Origin: Pelagibius sp048268885 | GTDB lineage: Bacteria > Pseudomonadota > Alphaproteobacteria > Kiloniellales > Kiloniellaceae | NCBI GenBank assembly: GCA_048268885.1 | Contig: JBLWUP010000010.1 | Location: forward strand, 1-64,000 | Direction: 5' to 3' | DNA length: 64,000 bases | Part shown: piece after piece, positions 1-8,269 of the stretch | How the letters are laid out: every line of letters begins with the position of its first letter | How positions within the stretch are numbered: the stretch's first letter is position 1 | The notes under the pieces: model-generated | The model's database searches: none | The model's input: only the letters and a program-made list of their open reading frames with translations | Told to the model about the DNA's origin: nothing | Program-made: the position numbers and the translations under genes

Positions 1-554
1 TGCTGGCCTTCGATACCGGGCCCGGCAATGCGTTGATCAACGACTGGGTGGAGCAGCACGGCGGCGATCCGCTGGACCGCGACGGGGCCCTGGCGCGGGC
101 CGGGCAGGTCGACGAGGCGCTGCTGGCCCGCCTGCTGGACAATCCCTATTTCGACCGTAAGCCGCCCAAGTCCCTCGATCGCGACGACTTTTCCGCGGCG
201 CCGGCCCAGGGGCTGTCGCTGGAGGACGGGGCGGCCACGCTGACCGCCTTCACCGCGGCGACCATCGCGAAGGCCGCCGAGCATTTCCCGGCGCCGGTCG
301 AGCGCTGGCTGATCACCGGCGGGGGGCGCCACAATCCCGTTCTCATGGCCATGCTGGCCGCGCGGGTCGGGGCGCCGGTGGAACCGGTCGAGGCGGTGGG
401 CTGGCAGGGGGACGCCATGGAGGCGCAGGCCTTCGCCTATCTGGCCCTGCGTTCGCTGGAAGGGCTGCCGCTGACGCTGCCGACGACGACCGGCGTCAGC
501 CGGCCGGCCAGCGGCGGGGAACTGCACAGGGCGCCCGAAGGCGCGGCGGCCTAG
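1..554 (+). CDS. anmK: Anhydro-N-acetylmuramic acid kinase, C-terminal part (5' end outside window)
   Basis: Only the last ~184 codons are present; the reading frame is open from the window edge (first full codon at base 3). The fragment starts with the AFDTGPGN signature and carries the downstream ITGGGRHN sugar-kinase motif, both typical of AnmK in the ASKHA fold. AnmK phosphorylates 1,6-anhydro-MurNAc recovered from murein turnover in the cytoplasm, giving MurNAc-6-phosphate. An upstream tyrosyl-tRNA synthetase is a common neighbour in alphaproteobacteria but cannot be seen here. The stop codon sits inside a perfect 16-bp palindrome at 545-560, between this gene and the converging hydrolase gene. 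Family assignment is secure; the missing N-terminus holds the ATP-binding part. Confidence 0.9.
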   Translation, partial: LAFDTGPGNALINDWVEQHGGDPLDRDGALARAGQVDEALLARLLDNPYFDRKPPKSLDRDDFSAAPAQGLSLEDGAATLTAFTAATIAKAAEHFPAPVERWLITGGGRHNPVLMAMLAARVGAPVEPVEAVGWQGDAMEAQAFAYLALRSLEGLPLTLPTTTGVSRPASGGELHRAPEGAAA

Positions 555-560
555 GCCGCC
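545..560. repeat. 16-bp perfect palindrome over the anmK stop codon
   Basis: GGCGGCCTAGGCCGCC reads the same on both strands and includes the TAG stop of anmK. It lies between two converging genes. It may act as a weak hairpin terminator, but there is no T-tract on either side and no loop, so the function is uncertain. Confidence 0.35.
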
Positions 561-620
561 TTAAGCCCGCATCCTGAAAGCCCGCTTGCTGAAAAGAATG
601 TCCGCGGAAGGCGCGGCAGA

Positions 621-1286
621 TCAGCCCGCGGCGGTCTTGCTGCTGTCTTCCGCCAGGGCCTTGGCCAGGTAGTCGTCCACGTGACCGCTCAGCACTTCCA
701 TCTCGTCCTGGAAGAAGTGCCCGGCCCCCTGGACCACGCGGTAGTCGATGGCGATGCCGCGCTGCGACGACAGCTTGTCGACCAGCTTCTTCACCGAGGG
801 TTCGGGGACCACTTCGTCCTTGTCGCCCTGCAGGATAAGGCCCGAAGAGGGGCAGGGCGCCAGGAAACTGAAGTCGTGCATGTTGGCCGGCGGCGCCACC
901 GAGATGAAGCCGCTGATCTCCGGCCGGCGCATCAGCAGCTGCATACCGATCCAGGCGCCGAAGGAGAACCCGGCGATCCAGCAGCCTTCGGCGTTTTCGT
1001 TATAGGTCTGCAGCCAGTCCAGTGCCGCCGCCGCATCCGAAAGCTCCCCCTCGCCGCGGTCGAAGGCGCCCTGGGAGCGCCCCACGCCGCGGAAATTGAA
1101 GCGCAGGACGGAAAAGCCCTGGCGCACGAAGGCATGGAACAAGGTGTAGACGACCTTGTTGTTCATCGTGCCGCCGTATTGGGGGTGGGGGTGCAGCATG
1201 AGGGCAATCGGCGCGTTGGGCCGCTTGCTGTGCTGGTAGCGTCCTTCAAGACGGCCTTCCGGCCCATTGAAGATCACGTCAGGCAT
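621..1286 (-). CDS. Alpha/beta hydrolase (dienelactone-hydrolase-like family)
   Basis: A 221-aa protein starting at the ATG at 1286. That start has a purine-rich stretch (GGAATAAAGGG) just upstream and matches the family's usual N-terminus; the frame stays open further upstream. The HPHPQYGGTMNNKVV pattern near residues 32-46 is characteristic of a widespread small hydrolase family. A catalytic triad can be read as Ser108 in GFSFGAW, an Asp in GDKDEVVP (155 or 157) and His190 in GAGHFF. There is no signal peptide, so it is cytoplasmic. Substrate unknown. It is convergent with anmK and divergent from cysE. Confidence 0.85.
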   Translation of the reverse strand: MPDVIFNGPEGRLEGRYQHSKRPNAPIALMLHPHPQYGGTMNNKVVYTLFHAFVRQGFSVLRFNFRGVGRSQGAFDRGEGELSDAAAALDWLQTYNENAEGCWIAGFSFGAWIGMQLLMRRPEISGFISVAPPANMHDFSFLAPCPSSGLILQGDKDEVVPEPSVKKLVDKLSSQRGIAIDYRVVQGAGHFFQDEMEVLSGHVDDYLAKALAEDSSKTAAG

Positions 1287-1596
1287 AGACCCTTTATTCC
1301 TATCTCTTCTTGGAGCTGCGATCGGGCGGCCGGTTGGGCGCTTTGGCGGGCCCAGGCGCCCGTCCGTCAAGGCGGCGGCGCGGCCACATGTCCCTGCGCC
1401 TTTCTCAGGCGTTCCGTTGGGACGCTCAGTCCGTTGATCGCATCTCGTTAGTTTTCCGGTCTTTTCTGGCCGGCCGGAAACTTGACCATTTTACTCTGAC
1501 TTACTATATCTCAAGCTCTAGTCGCCGGCGGTCCTGAAAGCGCATCATCTGCGCCCAAGAGCGCCTGGGGCGACAAAAGGCGGCGATAATAGCACG
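1287..1596. other. Intergenic region between hydrolase and cysE (310 bp)
   Basis: Divergent promoter region for the hydrolase gene (leftward) and cysE (rightward). Positions about 1440-1530 are less GC-rich than the surroundings, as expected for promoters. I could not fix a convincing -35/-10 pair or an IscR-type operator by eye, and no gene is visible. Confidence 0.4.
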
Positions 1597-2376
1597 ATGA
1601 GCGAAGCGATGTTCAAGTCTCTACAGGCCGAAATCGATGCCACCATGCAGCGTGATCCGGCGGCCCGATCCCGCCTAGAAGTAGTGCTTTGCTACCCCGG
1701 TTTCCAGGCCGTTATGCTTTACCGCCTGGCCAATGCCTGCTGGCGGCGCGGCTGGTTCCTGCTGGGACGCTGGATTTCGGCTGTCGGCCGGGTTCTCACC
1801 GGGATCGAGATCCACCCCGGCGCGACCATCGGCGAGCGCTTTTTCATCGACCACGGCATGGGCGTGGTGATCGGCGAAACCGCGGAAATCGGCGATGACG
1901 TGACCCTCTATCAGGGCGTCACCCTGGGCGGTACCTCGCCCAGCGTCGACAGCGACAGCCAGCGCAACGTGAAGCGCCACCCGACCTTGATGGACAACGT
2001 GATCGTCGGCTCCGGCGCCCAGATCCTGGGGCCCTTCACCGTCGGCAGCTGCGCGCGCATCGGCGCCAACGCGGTGGTCACCAAGGAGGTGCCGGAAGGC
2101 GCCACCATCGTCGGCATTCCCGGCCGGGCGGTGCAGACCAACCGGACGTCGGATACGGAAAAGGCGCCTTTCGTCGCCTACGGCACGCCGACCGGCAACA
2201 TTCCCGATCCCATCGCCCGGGCGCTCGACGGGCTGCTCGACGAGGTGCACAGCCTGCGCGCCCGCGTGAACGAGTTGGAGTCCCACTCCGGCGACGCCGC
2301 CGCCGGCACGGGCCTGGCGGTCGAAGGAGACGACCGCGAGGTGGCCGACGCCAAGCAGCCCGAAGGCAAATGCTGA
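1597..2376 (+). CDS. cysE: Serine O-acetyltransferase
   Basis: A 259-aa enzyme that acetylates L-serine with acetyl-CoA, the committing step of cysteine synthesis, in the cytoplasm. The N-terminal helical part is followed by a left-handed beta-helix of hexapeptide repeats from about residue 70. EIHPGATIG, then IDHGMGVVIGETAEIG with the catalytic His86, then YQGVTLGGT match the CysE active site. The last ~60 residues are a variable acidic tail. It lies 52 bp before iscR and the two cysteine desulfurases. This couples cysteine supply to the enzymes that strip sulfur from cysteine, an arrangement common in alphaproteobacteria. Confidence 0.95.
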   Translation: MSEAMFKSLQAEIDATMQRDPAARSRLEVVLCYPGFQAVMLYRLANACWRRGWFLLGRWISAVGRVLTGIEIHPGATIGERFFIDHGMGVVIGETAEIGDDVTLYQGVTLGGTSPSVDSDSQRNVKRHPTLMDNVIVGSGAQILGPFTVGSCARIGANAVVTKEVPEGATIVGIPGRAVQTNRTSDTEKAPFVAYGTPTGNIPDPIARALDGLLDEVHSLRARVNELESHSGDAAAGTGLAVEGDDREVADAKQPEGKC

Positions 2377-2428
2377 GCGGAAAGCGGTCGGCGCGCGCCA
2401 ACGCGGGCCAAAGAGGGGAGTATCAGAG

Positions 2429-3013
2429 GTGAAGTTAAGTACCAAGGGACGCTACGCCGTGATGGCGCTCTGCGACCTTGCCAGCTATGCCGAGGGCCGT
2501 CCGGTCGCGCTGGCCGACATCGCCGAGCGCCAGGAGATTTCCCTGTCCTACCTGGAGCAGCTCTTCGCCAAGCTGCGGCGCGGCGGGCTGGTGCGCTCCG
2601 TGCGCGGGCCCGGCGGCGGCTACCTGCTGGCCCATACGCCGCAAGAGACCCGCATCTCCGACATCATCCTCGCCGTCGACGAGCCGATCCGGGCCACCCG
2701 CTGCATGCCGGGCCAGCCGCTCGGCTGCCGCGGCAATCAGAGCCGCTGCCAGACCCACGACCTCTGGGAAGAGCTCGGCAACCAGATCTACCTCTACCTC
2801 AGCTCCGTCACGGTGGACGACGTGATCTCGCGCCGCATCCTCGGCACCAGCGGCGTCGGCCCCTGCGCGCCCCCCGCGAGTGGTCAGGGGGCCAGTGGCC
2901 AGGGGGCCGGCGGTCCGGTATCGGGCGGCCAGGATTCAAGCAATCAGGCAAGAGGGAGCGAAGGTGGTGACGGCACCTCCGGCGACAACAACCCCTGCCG
3001 CGCCGCCGGCTAG
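2429..3013 (+). CDS. iscR: Rrf2-family Fe-S regulator, IscR
   Basis: A 194-aa regulator with a GTG start and AGGGGAG nine bases upstream. Residues 1-70 form the Rrf2 winged helix (KLSTKGRYA, PGGGYLL). Cys92, Cys100 and Cys107 with His110 are placed as the [2Fe-2S] ligands of IscR, so the protein should sense cluster status and set expression of the downstream cysteine desulfurases. After about residue 150 there is a Gly/Ser/Gln-rich low-complexity tail, which is longer than in E. coli IscR (162 aa). It is followed 36 bp later by the first cysteine desulfurase. Confidence 0.93.
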   Translation: MKLSTKGRYAVMALCDLASYAEGRPVALADIAERQEISLSYLEQLFAKLRRGGLVRSVRGPGGGYLLAHTPQETRISDIILAVDEPIRATRCMPGQPLGCRGNQSRCQTHDLWEELGNQIYLYLSSVTVDDVISRRILGTSGVGPCAPPASGQGASGQGAGGPVSGGQDSSNQARGSEGGDGTSGDNNPCRAAG

Positions 3014-3049
3014 TGCCGGCCGCGCCCGCCCGCCCGCCTTCGTGCCGAT

Positions 3050-4150
3050 ATGACCGCCTATCTCGACTACAACGCCACGGCGCCGATCCGGCCTGAAGCG
3101 CTCGACGCCATGACGGCGGCGCTGGCCGTGCCGGGCAATGCGTCCTCGGTGCATGGCCCGGGCCGCCGCGCCCGCCGGCTGATCGAGGAGGCGAGAGCCC
3201 GGGTGGCGGCCCTGGCCGGGGTGGATCCCTCCTGGGTCACCTTCACCTCCGGCGGCACCGAAGCCAACAACCTGGCCCTCAGGGGCCTGCCCGCGGCCCG
3301 CATCCTGGTGTCCGCCGGGGAGCATGATTCGGTGCTCCAGGCGGTGCCGGAAGCAGCGCAGGTCGGGCTCACCGCCGAGGGCCTCATCGACCTCGACGCC
3401 CTGGCGGCGGCTCTGCAGGACGCCCCCGAAGGCACCCTGGTGTCGGTCATGCTGGCCAACAACGAAACCGGCGTCATCCAGCCCGTCGCGCAGGTCGCCG
3501 ACCTGGCCCGGGCGGCCGGCGCCTGGCTCCACTGCGATGCGGTGCAGGCCGCCGGCAAAATCCCCTTGGACATGACGGCGCTGGGGGCCGACCTGGTCAC
3601 GCTCTCCGCTCACAAGCTGGGCGGGCCACCGGGCGTGGGCGCCCTGCTGGCGCGGCCCGACCTGCCGCTGGCGGCCGTGCAGCGCGGCGGCGGGCAGGAG
3701 CGCCGGCGTCGTGCGGGAACTGAAAATCTGGCGGGGATCGCGGGTTTCGGCGCGGCGGCTGAGACGGCACTTGAGGATTTGCCCAGGCTTAAGAAGCTGG
3801 TTGAGTTACGCAATCGTTTTGAGCGTGAAATCAAAAGCTTGGCGGATGATCTTAAGGTGTTTGGTAGCGCTGCGCCGCGCCTGCCCAATACCTCCTGCGT
3901 CGCCGTGGCGGGCCTGCCGGCTGAAACCCAGCTCATGGCCTTGGACCTGGCCGGGGTGGCGGTCAGTTCCGGTGCCGCCTGCTCCTCCGGCAAGGTGCAG
4001 CCCTCCCATGTGCTGAGCGCCATGGGCGTGGCGCCCGAGGAAGCCGGCGGGGCCATCCGCGTGTCGCTGGGCTGGGCCAGCAGGGCCGAGGACATCCACC
4101 AGCTGCTGGCCGCCTGGGGCGATCTCTACCGGCGCAGCCGGGCGGCTTGA
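3050..4150 (+). CDS. Cysteine desulfurase, NifS/IscS-like (first of two)
   Basis: A 366-aa PLP enzyme of the class-V aminotransferase fold. It starts with YLDYNATAPIRPEA and has the PLP lysine K189 in SAHKLGGP. C311 in SSGAACSSGKVQPSHVL is the sulfur-accepting cysteine. The family removes sulfur from L-cysteine and passes it on as a persulfide for Fe-S or thiolation chemistry. It is shorter and more divergent than the second copy 9 bp downstream. Bases about 3720-3870 use noticeably more A/T-rich codons than the rest. Whether it serves Fe-S assembly, tRNA thiolation or molybdenum cofactor cannot be told from sequence. Confidence 0.92.
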   Translation: MTAYLDYNATAPIRPEALDAMTAALAVPGNASSVHGPGRRARRLIEEARARVAALAGVDPSWVTFTSGGTEANNLALRGLPAARILVSAGEHDSVLQAVPEAAQVGLTAEGLIDLDALAAALQDAPEGTLVSVMLANNETGVIQPVAQVADLARAAGAWLHCDAVQAAGKIPLDMTALGADLVTLSAHKLGGPPGVGALLARPDLPLAAVQRGGGQERRRRAGTENLAGIAGFGAAAETALEDLPRLKKLVELRNRFEREIKSLADDLKVFGSAAPRLPNTSCVAVAGLPAETQLMALDLAGVAVSSGAACSSGKVQPSHVLSAMGVAPEEAGGAIRVSLGWASRAEDIHQLLAAWGDLYRRSRAA

Positions 4151-4159
4151 GGACGGACG

Positions 4160-5389
4160 ATGACGGATAAGGACAGCAGCAAGCCGAACTCCAAGGGAGC
4201 GAACCCCAAGGGAGCGAACCGGCGCCCCCCGGGTGTCTACCTGGACAACCAGGCGACCACGGCGACCGACCCGCGCGTGGTCGAGGCCATGCTGCCCTTC
4301 TTTACCGAACGCTTCGGCAATCCCCATTCCACCCACCACGCCTTCGGCTGGGACGCGGAGGAGGCGGTGGAGAAGGCGCGCGGGCAGCTTGCCGGCCTCA
4401 TCGGCGCCACGCCGCGCGAGGTGATCTTCACCTCCGGCGCCACCGAGTCCAACAACCTGGCGATCAAGGGCGCCGCCCGCTTCCACCGCGCGAAGCGCCC
4501 CCACGTGGTCACCCTGGCGACCGAGCACAAATGCGTGCTGGAGAGCGCCCGCCATATGGAGCGGGAGGGCCACCGGGTCGACATCCTGCCGGTGGGCGGC
4601 GACGGCCTGCTGGACCTCGACCTGCTGGCCGAGACGGTGACGGAGGAGACCGCCGTGGTCTCCGTCATGGCGGTGAACAACGAGATCGGCGTCATCCAGC
4701 CGCTGGCCGAGATCGCCGAGATCTGCCACGCCAAAGGCGCCTATTTCCACTGCGACGCCGCCCAGGCGGTGGGCAAGATCGCGCTGGATGTCGCCGCGCT
4801 GGGCATCGACCTGCTGAGCGTCTCCGGCCACAAGTTCTACGGCCCCAAGGGCGTCGGCGCGCTCTACGTGCGACGCCGCCCCCGGGTGCGCCTGGAGGCC
4901 ATGATCGACGGCGGCGGGCAGGAGCGGGGTCTGCGCTCCGGCACCCTGCCGACCCCGCTCTGCGTCGGCCTCGGGCAGGCCGCGGAGATCGCCGCCGCGG
5001 AGATGGCCGAGGAAGAGGCCCGCATTTCGGCCTTGAAGACCCGCCTGCTGGAGGGCATTACAAGCCGCCTTCAGGGCGTGACGCTGAACGGCCATGCGAC
5101 GCGGCGGATCGCCGGCAATCTCAACCTCGCCTTCGAGGGGGTGGACGCCGAGGCGCTGATCAAGGCGCTGACCCGCCTGGCGGTCTCCTCCGGGTCGGCC
5201 TGCACCTCGACGGCGGTGGAGCCGTCCTACGTGCTGCAGGCGCTGGGCCTGCCGGAGGGGCGGGCGCGCAGCTCGATCCGGCTCGGCATCGGCCGCTTCA
5301 ACAGCGAAGCGGAGATCGACCGGGCGGTCGAGGACCTGGTGACCGAGGTGACGCGCCTGCGCGCCGAGGGCAGCGCCGCCGCGGAGTAG
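4160..5389 (+). CDS. iscS: Cysteine desulfurase IscS-type (second of two)
   Basis: A 409-aa protein close to the E. coli IscS length (404 aa). A Lys/Asn/Gly-rich leader of about 24 residues contains a short repeat (SKGAN, PKGAN) and precedes VYLDNQATT. K225 in SGHKFYGPKG binds PLP. C348 in SSGSACTSTAVEPSYVL is the active cysteine in the flexible loop typical of IscS. It is the likely main sulfur donor for Fe-S assembly, with the ferredoxin encoded 60 bp downstream. Notably no iscU, iscA, hscBA or sufBCD lies in the visible cluster. Confidence 0.93.
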   Translation: MTDKDSSKPNSKGANPKGANRRPPGVYLDNQATTATDPRVVEAMLPFFTERFGNPHSTHHAFGWDAEEAVEKARGQLAGLIGATPREVIFTSGATESNNLAIKGAARFHRAKRPHVVTLATEHKCVLESARHMEREGHRVDILPVGGDGLLDLDLLAETVTEETAVVSVMAVNNEIGVIQPLAEIAEICHAKGAYFHCDAAQAVGKIALDVAALGIDLLSVSGHKFYGPKGVGALYVRRRPRVRLEAMIDGGGQERGLRSGTLPTPLCVGLGQAAEIAAAEMAEEEARISALKTRLLEGITSRLQGVTLNGHATRRIAGNLNLAFEGVDAEALIKALTRLAVSSGSACTSTAVEPSYVLQALGLPEGRARSSIRLGIGRFNSEAEIDRAVEDLVTEVTRLRAEGSAAAE

Positions 5390-5448
5390 GCGGGAGTAGG
5401 CGGAGGCCGAAAAAGTTCGACGAGACGATGAGTTAGGAGCCGTAGTTC

Positions 5449-5778
5449 ATGCCGAAGTTGACGTTCATCGAGAAGGACGGGAACCATAAGGAAGTCGATG
5501 CCCCCGTCGGGCTCTCGGTGATGGAGATCGCCCATCGTTTCGATGTGGACATCGAAGGGGCCTGCGAAGGCTCGCTCGCCTGCGCCACCTGTCACGTCAT
5601 CGTCGATCCCGAATGGTACGCCAAGCTGAGCGAGCCCTCCGAGGACGAGGAGGACATGCTCGACCTCGCTTTCGGGCTCAAGCCGACCTCGCGCCTGGGC
5701 TGTCAGATCGTCATGTCCGAGGAGCTCGACGGCCTGGTCGTCGAGCTGCCCAAGGAAGTGAACTCGATGCTGGGGTGA
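5449..5778 (+). CDS. fdx: Adrenodoxin-type [2Fe-2S] ferredoxin
   Basis: A 109-aa ferredoxin with ligands Cys39, Cys45, Cys48 and Cys85 in the CEGSLACATCHV...LGCQIV arrangement of the ISC/adrenodoxin family, plus the acidic partner-docking helix SEPSEDEEDMLD. It supplies electrons, probably to Fe-S cluster assembly driven by the adjacent iscS. An AGGAG-like site lies 11 bases before the ATG. It is the last gene of the cysE-iscR-desulfurase-fdx run and converges on the DUF305 gene. Confidence 0.93.
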   Translation: MPKLTFIEKDGNHKEVDAPVGLSVMEIAHRFDVDIEGACEGSLACATCHVIVDPEWYAKLSEPSEDEEDMLDLAFGLKPTSRLGCQIVMSEELDGLVVELPKEVNSMLG

Positions 5779-5841
5779 ATCCCAGCCTCTATCCCCCTCC
5801 GACCTCTCCCTGGTAGCGGTCCCCGGGCGCGGTGTGGGGTG

Positions 5842-6315
5842 CTAGCGCGCGGAAACCTGGCTGTTGACGCCGTTGGCCTCGATATCCTCGATCAGACGTT
5901 CCATCTCGGCGATCTCCTTGACCTGCGCCTGAATAATCTCGTCGGCCAGTTCGCGGACCCTGGGGTCCCTGATTTGAGCACGCTTGCTGGTCAAAATGGC
6001 GATCGAGTGGTGCGGTATCATTGCTTTCATGTAGGAGACGTCATCGACCGTCTCCTGGCTGCGGACCAGCCAAAGCGCGCCGGCGAAAGCGAGCACGCTG
6101 GCGAAGATTATCGCCGCATTGGCAAGCTTGTTGTCGTACATCTTGAACATGAACGACAACATGACGACCGCCATCGTCGCGCCCATGACCACGGCCATCC
6201 AGGTTCGCGTCTGGCTGAACCAGACGTGGTCGATCTCGTAGCTGTTTAGGTACATCAGACCCAGCATAACGAGGGCTGAGGTGGCGATCATGGCGCCGAA
6301 TCTGGCATAGCTCAC
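5842..6315 (-). CDS. DUF305-domain membrane protein
   Basis: About 157 aa. I place the start at the GTG at 6315, because AGGAGG lies six bases upstream of it; an upstream GTG at 6328-6330 would overlap that ribosome site. Three or four hydrophobic segments fill roughly the first 90 residues. The C-terminal half has the DUF305 core MIPHHSIAI and a charged helical end. DUF305 proteins are ferritin-like envelope proteins often linked to metal exposure, with His and Met residues available for binding. No metal-resistance genes lie beside it, so the role is open. Confidence 0.8.
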   Translation of the reverse strand: MSYARFGAMIATSALVMLGLMYLNSYEIDHVWFSQTRTWMAVVMGATMAVVMLSFMFKMYDNKLANAAIIFASVLAFAGALWLVRSQETVDDVSYMKAMIPHHSIAILTSKRAQIRDPRVRELADEIIQAQVKEIAEMERLIEDIEANGVNSQVSAR

Positions 6316-6460
6316 GGCTTTCCTCCTCACTCTGGCGGCGAAGGCCCCTGCGCCGGGGCTTCAGGAGGTCAATCTCTTGGCGGGCGTCTGGTTCCGCGAA
6401 AGGCGTCTTCTTCACCGGTCGGCTGGCCACCCTGGCGGCGCAGCTGCTTGACAGACAAAT

Positions 6461-6892
6461 TCAGCCCATCGTGAGGGCGGCGACCGCGAGATAGCGGCCG
6501 GTCTTGGCGACGGCGACCAGCAGCAGGAAGGTGCCGAAGGGCTCGCGCAGCACACCGGCGGCGACGGTCAGCGGGTCGCCGACGAAGGGCGCCCAACTCA
6601 GCAGCAGGCTCCACTTGCCATAGCGGCGATACCAGCGCGACGCGCGTTCCAGCTGTGCCGGCTTCACCGGAAACCAGGGGCGCTCGCTGAACCGCTCGAT
6701 CCCGCGCCCCAGCCCCCAGTTGACGACGGCACCCAGGGTATTGCCGAGGCTCGCCACCAGCACCAGCAGGACCGCAGAATACTCGCCCGACAGCAGAAGC
6801 CCTGCCAGGCCGGCCTCCGACTGGGCCGGAAGGACGGTCGCTGCCAGGAAGGCGATGAGGAACAGGCCCGCGTAGACGCCGAGCTCAGCCAT
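6461..6892 (-). CDS. YqaA-family (DedA/SNARE-associated) inner-membrane protein
   Basis: A 143-aa protein with several hydrophobic helices and the family features PAQSEAGL near residue 24, GNTLGAVVNWGLGRG near residue 50 and WAPFVGDPLTVAAG near residue 100. The short YqaA branch of the DedA superfamily is 140-160 aa, so this is full length. Related proteins flip lipids or support membrane homeostasis; the substrate of YqaA is not established. It stands alone between two small envelope genes. Confidence 0.83.
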   Translation of the reverse strand: MAELGVYAGLFLIAFLAATVLPAQSEAGLAGLLLSGEYSAVLLVLVASLGNTLGAVVNWGLGRGIERFSERPWFPVKPAQLERASRWYRRYGKWSLLLSWAPFVGDPLTVAAGVLREPFGTFLLLVAVAKTGRYLAVAALTMG

Positions 6893-7038
6893 ATAACGTC
6901 ATGGCACCGACAACATGGGAACAGGGAGCCCTATTGGGCCACAAAGAGTCGAGGTCGTCGATGGGTTGCGTCGGGGGCTCAGGCCTGTTGCGGGCGGGCG
7001 CGACGGACTCGCGCAGCCCGCGCCCGCTTCCTGCCCAT

Positions 7039-7446
7039 TCAGTTGGTGCCGATCAGTTCTTTTACTTCGGTGATCTTGTCGAGGCAGGCCTCCTCGTTGC
7101 CCGCCTGAGCCATTTCCTGTGCCTCGCCCAGCAGGGCGGCGGCCTGGGATCTGGTCTCCTCATCGAGCTGTCCGATGACCTGACGCTGGTGCTTCGAGGT
7201 CGCCTCCACATCGCCGGTCGCCCCGGCGGCCGTCTCCATTGGCGGCGCCTCCGAGGATTCCTGACCGCTCGAGAGCACGTCTTGCTGGTGCTCGGTGGCG
7301 GGCAGGGACCCGCTCCCCGTTGCCGCGCCGGTCTCGGCGGCGACAACAGACTGATCCAGGGTATCGATTTCCTGCTGACAGTCGGCCCAAGCCGGGGTGG
7401 CCAGCAAGGTGAGGGCGGCTCCAGCCGCAATATTTCGAAAGACCAT
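7039..7446 (-). CDS. Small secreted protein of unknown function
   Basis: 135 aa from the ATG at 7446, which has GGAGGA eight bases upstream; the frame extends further 5' but that part lacks coding character. Residues 1-21 look like a signal peptide ending ATPAWA, followed by an early Cys. The mature part is Gln/Glu/Ala-rich and helical, with a second Cys near the C-terminus (NEEACLDKI), so a disulfide is possible. I do not recognise a family. Confidence 0.65.
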   Translation of the reverse strand: MVFRNIAAGAALTLLATPAWADCQQEIDTLDQSVVAAETGAATGSGSLPATEHQQDVLSSGQESSEAPPMETAAGATGDVEATSKHQRQVIGQLDEETRSQAAALLGEAQEMAQAGNEEACLDKITEVKELIGTN

Positions 7447-7578
7447 CGTTGCATTCCTCCATCGTGCAGTCTTGCCGCTCGGTACGAACGGCCGTTGCTT
7501 TGATGGGGAACGTGCGGGGGGCTTCGGCGGTTCCAAATGCGTGACGGGCCTTTGAAACGGCGCCGCCAAAGGAAGTCC

Positions 7579-8082
7579 TCAGCCGCCGACGGCGTCCGCC
7601 GCGATCTCGGCGAAGATGCCGTCCAGTTCCGCCGCCATGTCCTTCAGAGCCTGGCCGCCATCGTCGTAGGGGGCGAAGACGTGGCTCGGCGTCTTGTAGC
7701 TGAGGTCGGCGGTGCGGTCGGCGTTCTCGGTGACGTAGAAGCGGATCGGCGCCTCGATGCCGGCGGCGACGCTGGCCTCCAGCATGCGCACGGCGAAGTC
7801 GGGGCGGTAGACGCCGATGACCGCGTTGCCGGGAATGTCCTTGTTCAGCATCTTCTTGGCGCCCACCGTGGCGCTGGCCCGCGCGACCAGGCCCATCTTG
7901 TTGTCGGCGATGGCCTTCTCCAGCCGGGCGACCAGGTCGGCGTAGCTGTGCGGGGTCTTCATGACCTTCCAGCCGGGCATTTCCATCATGGCGGACTGGG
8001 CGGGAGCGGCAGCCAGGACCGCCAGCAGCGGCAGCAGGAGGAACAGGCTGAGCAGGGGGGCGATCATCAGGCGGGGGAACAT
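7579..8082 (-). CDS. DUF302-domain periplasmic protein
   Basis: A 167-aa protein with a strongly hydrophobic N-terminal signal segment (residues 1-30, ending near PAQSA), then a DUF302 domain covering nearly the whole mature part (MKTPHSYADLVARLEKA, later IRFYVTE and the closing helix). DUF302 proteins are small alpha/beta envelope proteins without a settled function. It lies 132 bp from the preceding secreted protein gene and runs in the same direction. Confidence 0.8.
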   Translation of the reverse strand: MFPRLMIAPLLSLFLLLPLLAVLAAAPAQSAMMEMPGWKVMKTPHSYADLVARLEKAIADNKMGLVARASATVGAKKMLNKDIPGNAVIGVYRPDFAVRMLEASVAAGIEAPIRFYVTENADRTADLSYKTPSHVFAPYDDGGQALKDMAAELDGIFAEIAADAVGG

Positions 8083-8269
8083 GAAGCGTCTCCGATGCTT
8101 ATCGTTGTAACCTGGCGTTGCAGGGCGAGGCGCCAGTCTAGCGATCCTCCGCCGCGGCGGTCGTAAACTCCCCGTGAGCTAACCCGTGAGCTAAGAGGTG
8201 AGCCGGCGGGGCGGCAGGGGTGAGCAAAAGCCCTGTGCAAACAGCGCACAAAGGCTATTCTCGCGCGCG

